Shown here: in pieces, positions 45,637-53,869 of the stretch
How positions within the stretch are numbered: position 1 is the first letter of the stretch
Layout: each line of letters opens with the position of its first letter
Assembly (NCBI RefSeq): GCF_004363075.1
Contig: NZ_SNYN01000012.1
Span: 62,001-126,000 of the forward strand
Length of the DNA stretch: 64,000 nucleotides
Reading direction: 5' to 3'
Source: Actinorugispora endophytica
GTDB lineage: Bacteria; Actinomycetota; Actinomycetes; Streptosporangiales; Streptosporangiaceae
Translations under genes and position numbers: made by a program
Notes under the pieces: generated by a model
The model's database searches: none
Told to the model about the DNA's origin: nothing
Seen by the model: the letters and a program-made list of their open reading frames with translations, nothing else

Positions 45637-47898
45637 TCAGCCGGGCAGGCCGGCGCGCACCGGCCGCACGCGGCCGGGCGCCAGGTCGACGGCCGCGGAG
45701 GTGCCGTCGGGAAGGCCGACCCGGACGCGGCGGGGGGCCAGGGCGGTGAGCTCGGCCCGGAACCCGCCCGGCTCCCACTCCAGGCGGCGCACCACCACCC
45801 CGCCGCGGGCGCGCAGCCCGCGCGCCCGCCCCCGCGGCCATCCGGCGGGCAGCGCGGGCAGCAGGTCCACCCGGCCCTCGCGCGAGCGCACCAGCATCGC
45901 CGCCACCACCGCCGGGAGGCCGCCGCAGATGTCGACGTTGAACAGCGCGCCCCGGTTGTGGGTGGAGACCAGGGTGGGCCGCCAGTACCTGGCGGCCATG
46001 AGTTCGAGCGTCTCGTTCGCCTCCTCGGCCAGACCCAGGTGCGCGGCGGCCAGGCCCAGCTGGACCAGGCCGAACGCCATCTCGTCGGCCTCCTGGCCGC
46101 GCCACCAGGCGAGGCGCGCGCGGACCGCGCGCACCGCCGCCGCGCGCAGCGCCGGGTCGGCGAACGCCGGGTCGCCCTCGTACCAGAAGGGGAACAGGTG
46201 CGAGGCGTGCCGGTGCGCGTGGTTGTCGGCCTGGTCCACCGGTCCGGCCGGGCCCGCCCACTCGGCGAGCGCGCCCTCGGGGGAGATCCGGTAGCCGGGC
46301 AGCCGCAGGGCCAGCCGGGCCCAGCGCCGGGCGCCGCCGATCCCCAGGACGCGGTGCGCGCGCAGCAGATTGCGCACCAGGTCGCGCGCCGCGGCGACGT
46401 CCATCGTGGCGTTGGCCGCGGCCTGCCCGTCGGAGTCGGCGGGGGTGTTCTCCGGCGAGTAGGAGGGGGTGAACCCCTCCTCGGTGAGGAAGTCCTCGTA
46501 GAACTCGGCCGCGGCGGTCATGAACGGCAGCGCCCGCTCGCGCAGGAAGGCGGTGTCGCCGGTGTGGCTGTAGTGGTCCCAGTACAGCCGGGCGATCCAG
46601 GCGGCCCCCGCCGTCCAGAAGGTCAGGCACCACTCGGGGCCGAAGTGGTTGTGGCGCCCGTGCGTGGACAGGTGCGCGGGGAGGAGCACTCCCCGGCAGC
46701 CGTACAGCCGCCTGGCGTTCTCCGCGAAGTCGCCCACCAACGGCTCCACCAGGTCGAACAGCGCGGTCATCAGCTCGGGCACGCCCGTGGGGTGCAGCGC
46801 CGCCACGGCCGAGGCGAGGTTGCCGTCCAGGGTGTACCCCGAGCTCCACGGCGGCGCGTGGGCGCCGCTCCACACCCCCTGCAGGGTGGGCGGCAGCTCA
46901 CCCGAGGCGCAGATGACCGCGTACCGCCCGGCGTCGACCAGGCGCTCGACGAGTTCCGGACCGGGACCGGCCGCGAGCAGGTCCTCGGCCGTGCTCCCGG
47001 GCTCGCCGGGCCGTCCCGGCGGGGTCAGCCGGATCCGCGCGCGGTCGAACAGCTCCGCGTGGAGGGGGGCGTGTCGGGCCAGCAGCGCGGCGAAGTCGGC
47101 GGGCAGCGCGGCCAGGGAGTCGTCCGGGCCGGGCGGCTCCTCGCCGGGGCGGGCCACGCTCGTGCGGGCGAGGACCAGGAGTTCGGCGGCCCCGCTCACC
47201 CGGACCGCGTCCGCGCCCCACCGGAGTCCGCCGCCCCGTGCCACGACACGGCAGGTCAGCGCGTACCCGGCGGGCGCGCCGGGCCATCGGCGGGCGAAGG
47301 CCGCGCGCAGCAGCAGGCGGCCGGGGGACGCGCCCGCCGACCAGGTCGCCGGGGACGGGGGCTCGCCCGGGACCGGGGTGAGCGACAGCGTCCCGTCGAG
47401 GCCGCCGCGGGCGCGCAGCCGCAGGACCACCACGTCGTCGGCGCGCGAGGCGAACACCTCGTGGACCAGGCCCCCGGGCAGTTCCTCGGTCACCAGAGCG
47501 CCGGCGTGGTCGCAGCGGCGCGACACGCCCCCCTCCCCCGCCTCCCCGTCGGGGGTGAAGACCAGGGTGCCCGCCCCGGTGAGCGGGTCGATCCAGCGGG
47601 TGCGGGCGTAGCCGGGGTGCCCGGCCTCCGCCAGGCCGACCACCCGGGCGGCGGCCTCGCGCGCGCGTCCGGCGCGCAGCAGCGCGCGCAGCTCCGGCAG
47701 CGCGCCGGCGGTGTCGGGCGCGGCGAGCGGCTCCTCCACCGGCCAGAACAGCCGCTCGTGGCAGAGCGTGGCGCGCGGCAGGCCGGCGACGGCGTGGACG
47801 AGGGCGCCCTGGCGGCCGTTCCCGGTGACCAGGGCGTCCTCCCAGTCGGCCGCGGGCAGGCGGGTGTGGACGCCCGGGGGGCGCTCGGGACCGGTCAA
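45637..47898 (-). CDS. GH95-like alpha-L-fucosidase (divergent actinobacterial subgroup)
   Basis: 753 residues, no signal peptide. GH95 layout: N-terminal beta-sandwich domain (WEDALVTGNGRQGALVHAVA) and an (alpha/alpha)6 barrel with LQGVWSGAHAPPWSSGYTLD, RHNHFGPEWCLTFWTAGAAW and the acid region FTPSYSPENTPADSDG. The usual Asn-x-Asn base pair appears as D-G-N (TLDGNLAS), so one Asn is Asp. Proposed role: removal of alpha-1,2-fucose from galactose of xyloglucan side chains, a cytoplasmic step. Other alpha-L-sugars are possible. The start is TTG at 47898 with AAGGAG at seven bases. Divergent from GH42. Confidence 0.78.
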   Translation of the reverse strand: MTGPERPPGVHTRLPAADWEDALVTGNGRQGALVHAVAGLPRATLCHERLFWPVEEPLAAPDTAGALPELRALLRAGRAREAAARVVGLAEAGHPGYARTRWIDPLTGAGTLVFTPDGEAGEGGVSRRCDHAGALVTEELPGGLVHEVFASRADDVVVLRLRARGGLDGTLSLTPVPGEPPSPATWSAGASPGRLLLRAAFARRWPGAPAGYALTCRVVARGGGLRWGADAVRVSGAAELLVLARTSVARPGEEPPGPDDSLAALPADFAALLARHAPLHAELFDRARIRLTPPGRPGEPGSTAEDLLAAGPGPELVERLVDAGRYAVICASGELPPTLQGVWSGAHAPPWSSGYTLDGNLASAVAALHPTGVPELMTALFDLVEPLVGDFAENARRLYGCRGVLLPAHLSTHGRHNHFGPEWCLTFWTAGAAWIARLYWDHYSHTGDTAFLRERALPFMTAAAEFYEDFLTEEGFTPSYSPENTPADSDGQAAANATMDVAAARDLVRNLLRAHRVLGIGGARRWARLALRLPGYRISPEGALAEWAGPAGPVDQADNHAHRHASHLFPFWYEGDPAFADPALRAAAVRAVRARLAWWRGQEADEMAFGLVQLGLAAAHLGLAEEANETLELMAARYWRPTLVSTHNRGALFNVDICGGLPAVVAAMLVRSREGRVDLLPALPAGWPRGRARGLRARGGVVVRRLEWEPGGFRAELTALAPRRVRVGLPDGTSAAVDLAPGRVRPVRAGLPG

Positions 47899-47935
47899 CG
47901 TCTGCTCCTTGTGTCGGACGGCCGGATGGGGATAA

Positions 47936-47960
47936 TTAGTTTGTTGCCCAACCGAACATA
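47936..47960. promoter_or_regulatory. ROK operator between GH95 and GH42 genes
   Basis: TTAGTTTG-ttgcccaac-CGAACATA in a 74-nt divergent spacer; a single site can control both genes. The right arm runs into the AAGGAG of the GH42 ribosome-binding site. Confidence 0.82.
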
Positions 47961-47972
47961 AGGAGCCCGCGC

Positions 47973-49958
47973 GTGCCAGGTCCAGAGCCCGCGACGCCGT
48001 GGTTCGGCGGCGACTACAACCCCGAGCAGTGGCCCGAGGCCGTCTGGCACGAGGACATGGAGCTCATGCGGCGCGCCGGGGTCACCCTGGCCACCGTGGG
48101 CGTGTTCTCCTGGAGCCTGCTGGAGCCGCGCGAGGGCGAGTACGACTTCGCGTGGCTGGACCGCGTACTCGACCTCCTGCACGCCAACGGCGTGGGGGCC
48201 GCGCTCGCCACCCCCACCGCCTCTCCCCCGCCGTGGTTCACCCTGGCCCACCCCGGGGCGATGCCGGTGAGCGCCGACGGGGTGCGGCTCACCCACGGCA
48301 GCCGGGACACCTACGACGTGTGCGCGCCCGCCTACCGGGCCGCCTCGGTCCGGATCGCGCGGGCCCTGGCCGAGCGGTACGCGCGACACCCCGCGCTGCG
48401 GCTGTGGCACGTGCACAACGAGTACGGCACCCATAGCCACGGCGAGCACGCCGCCGACGCCTTCCGGGTCTGGCTCCGGGAGCGCCACGGCACGCTGGAG
48501 GCGCTCAACGAGGCCTGGACGACCGCCTTCTGGGGGCAGCGCTACTCGGCGTGGGAGCAGGTCCGGCCGCCCCGGGCCACCCAGTACCTGCGCAACCCCG
48601 CCCACGTGCTGGACTTCCGGCGCTTCCTGTCCGACGCGATGCTGGCGCACTACCGCGCCCAGCGGGACGTCCTGCGCGCGGCCTCCCCCGGCGTTCCGGT
48701 GACCACCAACTTCGCCTTCGGCGGCTGGGTCCCGGTCGACCAGTGGAAGTGGGCCTCCGAACTCGACCTGGTGGCGATCGACCACTACCCCGACGCTCCC
48801 GGCGGGCGCGCCGCCGAGCAGGGCGCGTTCGCCGCGGACCTGGCCCGGTCCTGGGCCGGGGACCGGCCGTGGCTGCTGATGGAGCAGGCCACCGGGTACA
48901 CCGGGCCGGCGGCGCGGCCCAAGGCCCCGGGCGAGATCGCGCGGCACAGCGTGGGGCACGTGGCGCGCGGTTCGCTCGGGGCCCTGTTCTTCCAGTGGCG
49001 GGCCTCGCGCGGGGGCGCCGAGCAGTGGCACCCGGCCATGCTGCCGCACACCGGGCCCGACTCCCGGGTCTTCGCCGAGGTGTGCGGGCTGGGCGCGCTG
49101 CTGCCCCGGCTGGCGGGCGCGCTCGGCGCCGACGTGGCCGAGGACGCGGCCGTCGTGTGGGACCCCGAGTGCTGGTGGGCGCTCGACGCGGCGACGCCGC
49201 CCGCTCCGGACCTGGACTACGCCGGGGCGGTGCGCCAGATCCACCGGGTGCTGCGGCGCCAGGGCCGCACGGCGGCCTTCGCCGCTCCCGGGGCCCGCCC
49301 CCCGGACCTGCCGCTGCTGGTGGCGCCCATGATGTACCTGGCGTCGGACGCCACGGCGCGTGAACTGGCCGGGTACGTCGAGCGCGGCGGGACACTGGTG
49401 GCGACCTACCTCAGCGGCACCGTCGACGAGCACGCGCGGGTGCGCGCCGGCGGGTACGCGGGGGCCCTGCGCGGGCTGCTGGGGGTGCGCGTCGAGGAGT
49501 TCCACCCGCTGGACGGCGGGGGCGCGGCGGTGGCCGGGGCCGACGGCGCCTTCACGGGCCGGGCGCGCCGCTGGAGCGAGCACGTCCGCCTGGCGGGGGC
49601 CGAGGCGGTGGCGCGCTACGCCGGCGGACCGCTGGACGGCCTTCCGGCGGTGACCCGCGCCGCGTACGGGGCGGGCAGCGCCTGGTACGTCTCCGCGGAC
49701 CTGGACGACGACGCCCTGGCCGCGGTCCTGGCCGCGGCGGCGCCTCCCGCGCGCCCCGCGCCGCCCGAGGGGGTCGAGGTGGTGCGCCGTCGGGGGAACG
49801 ACGGCGGCTGGGTGTTCGTCCTCAACCACGGAACGGACTCGTACACCGTGGACCCGGCGGTCCTGGGCCTGCCCCGCGACGCGCGCGACGCGGTGTCGGA
49901 CGCCCCCGCCGACGGCCTGTCCGTCCCGCCGGGCGGGATCGCGGCGCTGCGCCGCTGA
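47973..49958 (+). CDS. GH42 beta-galactosidase
   Basis: 661 residues, no signal peptide. TIM barrel with FGGDYNPEQWPEAVWHEDM, acid/base Glu 150 in LWHVHNEYG and nucleophile Glu 304 in WLLMEQATGYTG; then the trimerisation/beta domains (GAEQWHPAMLPHTGPDSRVF, CWWALDAA). In this locus it would remove beta-1,2-galactose from xyloglucan oligosaccharides once fucose is gone. GTG at 47973 with AAGGAG. Transcribed away from GH95 with the shared operator. Confidence 0.92.
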   Translation: MPGPEPATPWFGGDYNPEQWPEAVWHEDMELMRRAGVTLATVGVFSWSLLEPREGEYDFAWLDRVLDLLHANGVGAALATPTASPPPWFTLAHPGAMPVSADGVRLTHGSRDTYDVCAPAYRAASVRIARALAERYARHPALRLWHVHNEYGTHSHGEHAADAFRVWLRERHGTLEALNEAWTTAFWGQRYSAWEQVRPPRATQYLRNPAHVLDFRRFLSDAMLAHYRAQRDVLRAASPGVPVTTNFAFGGWVPVDQWKWASELDLVAIDHYPDAPGGRAAEQGAFAADLARSWAGDRPWLLMEQATGYTGPAARPKAPGEIARHSVGHVARGSLGALFFQWRASRGGAEQWHPAMLPHTGPDSRVFAEVCGLGALLPRLAGALGADVAEDAAVVWDPECWWALDAATPPAPDLDYAGAVRQIHRVLRRQGRTAAFAAPGARPPDLPLLVAPMMYLASDATARELAGYVERGGTLVATYLSGTVDEHARVRAGGYAGALRGLLGVRVEEFHPLDGGGAAVAGADGAFTGRARRWSEHVRLAGAEAVARYAGGPLDGLPAVTRAAYGAGSAWYVSADLDDDALAAVLAAAAPPARPAPPEGVEVVRRRGNDGGWVFVLNHGTDSYTVDPAVLGLPRDARDAVSDAPADGLSVPPGGIAALRR

Positions 49959-49972
49959 CCCCGTGGGAGCCG

Positions 49973-50020
49973 CGCGGGGCAGGCGGCCGGACGGCCCTCC
50001 TCGGCCGCCGGCCTCCGCGG
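49973..50020. terminator. Hairpin after GH42
   Basis: GGCGGCCG / CGGCCGCC (8 bp, 49982-49989 and 50002-50009) extended by outer CGCGG / CCGCG pairing. It lies between convergent GH42 and the small minus-strand ORF. Confidence 0.6.
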
Positions 50021-50023
50021 TTC

Positions 50024-50164
50024 TCAGTCCCCGGGTTCGGGGGGCTGCGGGTCGACGGGCGGCTCGGGGAAGTAGGTGGCGACGTCGACTTCGGCGCCGG
50101 GGCCGCCGGCGGCGGTCTCAGGGGGCTCGGGGGGCTGGGGTTTGGAGATCCGGGCGTCACTCAT
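50024..50164 (-). CDS. Possible small Pro-rich protein, 46 aa, leaderless start
   Basis: ATG at 50164 gives MSDARISKPQPPEPPETAAG and continues through AEVDVATYFPEPP to PPEPGD and TGA. Third positions are almost all G/C. There is no ribosome-binding site, but TAGGTT sits six bases before the ATG, as in actinobacterial leaderless transcripts. The acidic Pro/Glu-rich sequence is not recognised. It could be a small conserved protein or chance. It lies 127 nt downstream of GH43 on the same strand. Confidence 0.4.
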   Translation of the reverse strand: MSDARISKPQPPEPPETAAGGPGAEVDVATYFPEPPVDPQPPEPGD

Positions 50165-50291
50165 GGGAGGAACCTACCCGGGTCCCCGTCCCGCCCTGCG
50201 ACGGGGGACGGCCGTGGCCGCGCCGGCCGCGACCCTCCCGCACTGCACGGGCGGGTCGCGAAGGCCGCGGCCGGCGCGCGGCCCTCCGGTC

Positions 50292-51944
50292 TCAGGTGGG
50301 GGGCTGGGACCGGTAGGAGCAGAAGTCGAAGTCGGCGTGGCGTCCCGCGCCGGTCAGGTCGTGCACCCACATCCCCAGGAACGCGCCGGTGAAGCCCCAC
50401 AGGGTGGTGGTGTCGCCCACCCGCTCCTCCGCGTACTCGTCGGACAGGATGCTCGCGTCCAGGACCGGGCCCAGCCCCGTCCACTCGCCGCCGTCCGGCG
50501 AGATCGAGAACCTCAGGTCGGCCCCGTCGATCTCCGCGCGCAGGTGCACCCGCTCCCAGCCCTCGACGCCGACGCGCCCGCCCGCCTCGCTCACCCGGCC
50601 CCGGTCGCTGGTGAGCACCCCCGCGAACAGGCCGTCCCGCTCGTCGTGGCCCACCCGCAGATAGTGCCACTGGTGGGTGTTGTAGTACGCGGTGATCCCG
50701 GCCATCTGCTGGAAGGCGTCCGCGCGGTACTCCATCGCGGCCTCCAGCACGCACCGGTGGTGCTGGACCCGCCGGGCCACCAGGCTGGGGGCGCTCAGGC
50801 CCGAGGGCGACTGGCCGCCGCGGACGCGCAGGTGGCCGGGGCGCTCGGTCAGCGACACCCAGTCGGGGCTCGCCGGGCGCCGCAGCGTGCTCCACTCGGG
50901 CCGCAGTCCGGGCTCGTCGAAGTCGTCGACCGCGGGCGTCTCGGGCCACGGGTGCGCGGCCGCGCCGAGCGGGCCCGGGACCTCGTCCCGCGGCACGGCG
51001 CCGGCCACCCGGGGCCACCCGTCGGCCGACCACTCGACCTGCTGCAGCGCGGTCTCGCGGCCCAGCACGCACCGGCCGCGCCGGGTCAGGGGACGCGCGG
51101 TCAGGTGCGCCAGGTACCACTCCCCGTGCGGGGTCCGCACCATGCTGGCGTGCCCGGCCTTCTGCAGGGTCAGCTCGGGGCGGTCGCGGGCGGACAGCGT
51201 CGGCCCGGCCGGGTCGGGCTCGTAGGGGCCGGTGATGTCGCGCGAGCGCGCGACGGTGACCTGGTGCTTCCAGGTGGTGCCGCCCTCAGCCGTCATGAGG
51301 TAGTACCAGCCGTCGTGGCGGTACAGGTGGGGCGCCTCGGTCACCCCGGTCTCGGTGCCCTCGAAGATCGTCCGCGCCTCGCCCACCAGCGCCATGTCCC
51401 GCACGGAGAACTCCTGCAGGACGATGCCGCCGAACGCGTTGTGCCCGGGGCGCCAGTCCATGGCGCTGCTGAGCATCCAGCTGCGCCCGTCCTCGTCGTG
51501 GAAGAACGACGGGTCGAAGCCGCGCGTGTGCAGCGTGACCGGGTCGGACCAGGGCCCGGTGATCTCGCGCGCGGTGGTGACGTAGTTGGGGGTGTCCCAG
51601 AAGCCCCCCGCGTAGTTGTCGACGTTGGTGTAGACCAGGAAGAACAGCCCGTCCCGGTAGGAGAGCGCGGGGGCCCAGACCCCGGCGGAGTCGCGCCGCC
51701 CGGTCAGGTCCAGCAGCCGGGTCTCGGTCAGGGCCCCGCCCAGGGACCGCCAGTTCACCAGGTCCCGGGAGTGGTGCAGGGTCACCCCGGGACACCACTC
51801 GAACGTCGAGGTCGCCAGGTAGTAGTCGGAGCCCACCCGCAGGATCGAGGGGTCCGGGTGGAACCCCGTCAGCACCGGGTTGCGGATGGTGCCGGAGCGG
51901 ACCGCACCGTGGGTGTCGGGGAGCCGGTCACGGGTAGACGTCAT
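50292..51944 (-). CDS. GH43 beta-xylosidase (XynB type)
   Basis: 550 residues, cytoplasmic. Five-bladed propeller with base Asp 31 (NPVLTGFHPDPSILRVG), modulator in RGFDPSFFHDEDGRSW and acid Glu 203 (GVTEAPHLYRHDGWYY), then the C-terminal beta-sandwich (DUF1349-like; ITAYYNTHQWHYLRVGHDE) typical of beta-xylosidases acting on xylo-oligosaccharides. Arabinofuranosidase side activity is possible. It is the last gene of the minus-strand operon from 55164 and precedes xylA/xylB in metabolism. Confidence 0.92.
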   Translation of the reverse strand: MTSTRDRLPDTHGAVRSGTIRNPVLTGFHPDPSILRVGSDYYLATSTFEWCPGVTLHHSRDLVNWRSLGGALTETRLLDLTGRRDSAGVWAPALSYRDGLFFLVYTNVDNYAGGFWDTPNYVTTAREITGPWSDPVTLHTRGFDPSFFHDEDGRSWMLSSAMDWRPGHNAFGGIVLQEFSVRDMALVGEARTIFEGTETGVTEAPHLYRHDGWYYLMTAEGGTTWKHQVTVARSRDITGPYEPDPAGPTLSARDRPELTLQKAGHASMVRTPHGEWYLAHLTARPLTRRGRCVLGRETALQQVEWSADGWPRVAGAVPRDEVPGPLGAAAHPWPETPAVDDFDEPGLRPEWSTLRRPASPDWVSLTERPGHLRVRGGQSPSGLSAPSLVARRVQHHRCVLEAAMEYRADAFQQMAGITAYYNTHQWHYLRVGHDERDGLFAGVLTSDRGRVSEAGGRVGVEGWERVHLRAEIDGADLRFSISPDGGEWTGLGPVLDASILSDEYAEERVGDTTTLWGFTGAFLGMWVHDLTGAGRHADFDFCSYRSQPPT

Positions 51945-52061
51945 CGTTGCCTTTCCTGGGGCGTGCTTGCCGGATTCCTCCGGGTCGGCGGAGGTCTGGG
52001 TCGGGGACCGTCCGGCCGGGCGGGCCGTCGCGGGGGCGCGGACTCCCCGCGCGGGGGCCCC

Positions 52062-52976
52062 TCACTTGCCGAACCCGGCGGCCAGGCCGCCGAGCAGGTG
52101 CCTGCGGCCGAACAGGTACAGGGCGAAGACCGGCAGCGCGGACAGCACGACGGCCGCCATCAGGCCGGGCACGTCGGTCCCGTACTGCGTCTGGAAGGCC
52201 CACAGGCCCAGCGGCAGCACCCGGGTCTCCTCGCTCTGGGTCAGCACGAGCGGGAACAGGAAGTTGTTCCAGGCGTTGAGGCCCACGAAGATCGCCACGG
52301 TGACCACCCCCGAGCGGGACAGCGGCAGCACCAGGCGCCAGAAAACCTGGAGGTTCCCGGCGCCGTCCAGCGCCATCGCCTCGTACAGCGAGCCGGGCAC
52401 GTCCCGCAGCGAGCTGGTGAGCACGACGACGGACACCGGGAGCGCGAACGCCGCGGTGGGCAGGACGACCGCCGCGAGCGAGTCGTACAGGTGCAGCCGG
52501 GTGATGAGCAGGTAGATCGGGATGATCACCGCCTGGGCGGGCACGGCCAGGCCCAGCAGGAACAGCACGAATCCCACGCGCACGATCCGGCTGCGGCTGC
52601 GCACGATGGCGAACGCCGCCGGCAGGGCGACCGCGAGCACCAGCACGACCGCGCCCGTCGCCACGACCAGGCTGTTGCCGAGGAAGCGCAGGAACCCGAT
52701 CTCGAACACGCGCAGGTAGTTGTCGAGGGTCAGCTCGTCGGGCAGGGCCAGCGGCCCGTCCTCCATGTAGCCGCCCCGGCCCCGGAAGCTCGTGACGACC
52801 AGGTAGTACAGGGGGACGACCACGGCGATCAGCCACGCGGCCGCGCCGATCCCCGCGCCGTACGCGGGCCGGCCGCGATGGCCGCGGCGCCCGCGACGGT
52901 ACCGGGGCCGTTCGGACCCCGCCGCGCCGGCGGCCGGAGGCCGCCCCCGCTCGGGGCCGGCGGTCATGGTCGGCAT
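52062..52976 (-). CDS. Sugar ABC transporter permease (MalG type)
   Basis: 304 residues with six helices after an Arg/Gly-rich leader. It has VVVPLYYLVVTSFRGRGGYM and the EAA loop GSLYEAMALDGAGNLQVFWR. The ATG at 52976 has AAGGAG upstream; the gene starts two bases after the MalF-type stop. It forms the channel with the permease at 52979-53869. Confidence 0.9.
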   Translation of the reverse strand: MPTMTAGPERGRPPAAGAAGSERPRYRRGRRGHRGRPAYGAGIGAAAWLIAVVVPLYYLVVTSFRGRGGYMEDGPLALPDELTLDNYLRVFEIGFLRFLGNSLVVATGAVVLVLAVALPAAFAIVRSRSRIVRVGFVLFLLGLAVPAQAVIIPIYLLITRLHLYDSLAAVVLPTAAFALPVSVVVLTSSLRDVPGSLYEAMALDGAGNLQVFWRLVLPLSRSGVVTVAIFVGLNAWNNFLFPLVLTQSEETRVLPLGLWAFQTQYGTDVPGLMAAVVLSALPVFALYLFGRRHLLGGLAAGFGK

Positions 52977-52978
52977 GC

Positions 52979-53869
52979 TCAGGCTCCTTCTCGCTCGCTC
53001 GTCATCCGGGCGTAGCCGCTCACCCGCACCACCAGCAGGGACAGGCCGGTGCCGATCAGCACCAGCAGGACCGCGATCGCGCTGGCGTAGCCCATCCGGA
53101 ACGCGGAGAAGCCCTGGAGGTACATGTGCAGCGGCAGGATCCGGGTCGCGGTGCCGGGGCCGCCGCCGGTCAGGAGCAGGATCGTCTCGAAGTAGGTCAT
53201 CGAGCCGACCAGGATGAGCACGGACGAGGCGATGATGGTGTGCCGCAGCTGCGGCACGGTGATGCTCCGGAAGCGCTGGGCGGGGCCGGCCCCGTCGATC
53301 TCGGCGGCCTCGTACAGCGAGGCCGGGATCTGCCGGGCCGCCGCCTGGTAGAGCAGCATGTGGAACGGCAGGAACTGCCACAGCAGCACGAACACGATCG
53401 CGTACAGCGCCAGCGACCGGTCGCCCAGCACGTTGCCGTCCACCAGGCCGATGTAGGGGCCGATCTGCGCGGAGACCCCGAAGTTGGGGTCCAGCAGCGC
53501 CTGCCAGACCAGCGCGATGGCGGCCGTGGACAGCAGCAGCGGCAGGAAGAACACCGCGCCGGCCACGGCGCGCACGCGCTGGGGGCCGGCCGCCCACGCG
53601 CCGAACATCAGCGCCAGCGGGGTCTGGGTGGCCCAGGTGAGCACGGTCAGGGCCAGGGTGGTCAGCAGGCCCGGTCCGACGTGCGGGTCTTCGGGCAGCG
53701 CCCGCCAGTTGTCCAGCCCGACCCACTCGGGCGTCCCCAGGCCGTTCCAGCTGGTGAGGCTGAGGCAGGCCACGATGACGACCGGGGCGAGGCCGAACAG
53801 GCCGAAGAAGAGCAGAGCGGGAGCGGCCCAGACCGCACCGGGCCGCTCCGTGCGCGCGACGGACGTCAC
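52979..53869 (-). CDS. Sugar ABC transporter permease (MalF type)
   Basis: 296 residues, six helices: APALLFFGLFGLAPVVIVAC, FFLPLLLSTAAIALVWQAL and the EAA loop ASLYEAAEIDGAGPAQRFRS. GTG at 53869 overlaps the binding-protein stop by four bases (GTGA). As in the xyloglucan importer, no ATPase is encoded nearby. Confidence 0.9.
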   Translation of the reverse strand: MTSVARTERPGAVWAAPALLFFGLFGLAPVVIVACLSLTSWNGLGTPEWVGLDNWRALPEDPHVGPGLLTTLALTVLTWATQTPLALMFGAWAAGPQRVRAVAGAVFFLPLLLSTAAIALVWQALLDPNFGVSAQIGPYIGLVDGNVLGDRSLALYAIVFVLLWQFLPFHMLLYQAAARQIPASLYEAAEIDGAGPAQRFRSITVPQLRHTIIASSVLILVGSMTYFETILLLTGGGPGTATRILPLHMYLQGFSAFRMGYASAIAVLLVLIGTGLSLLVVRVSGYARMTSEREGA

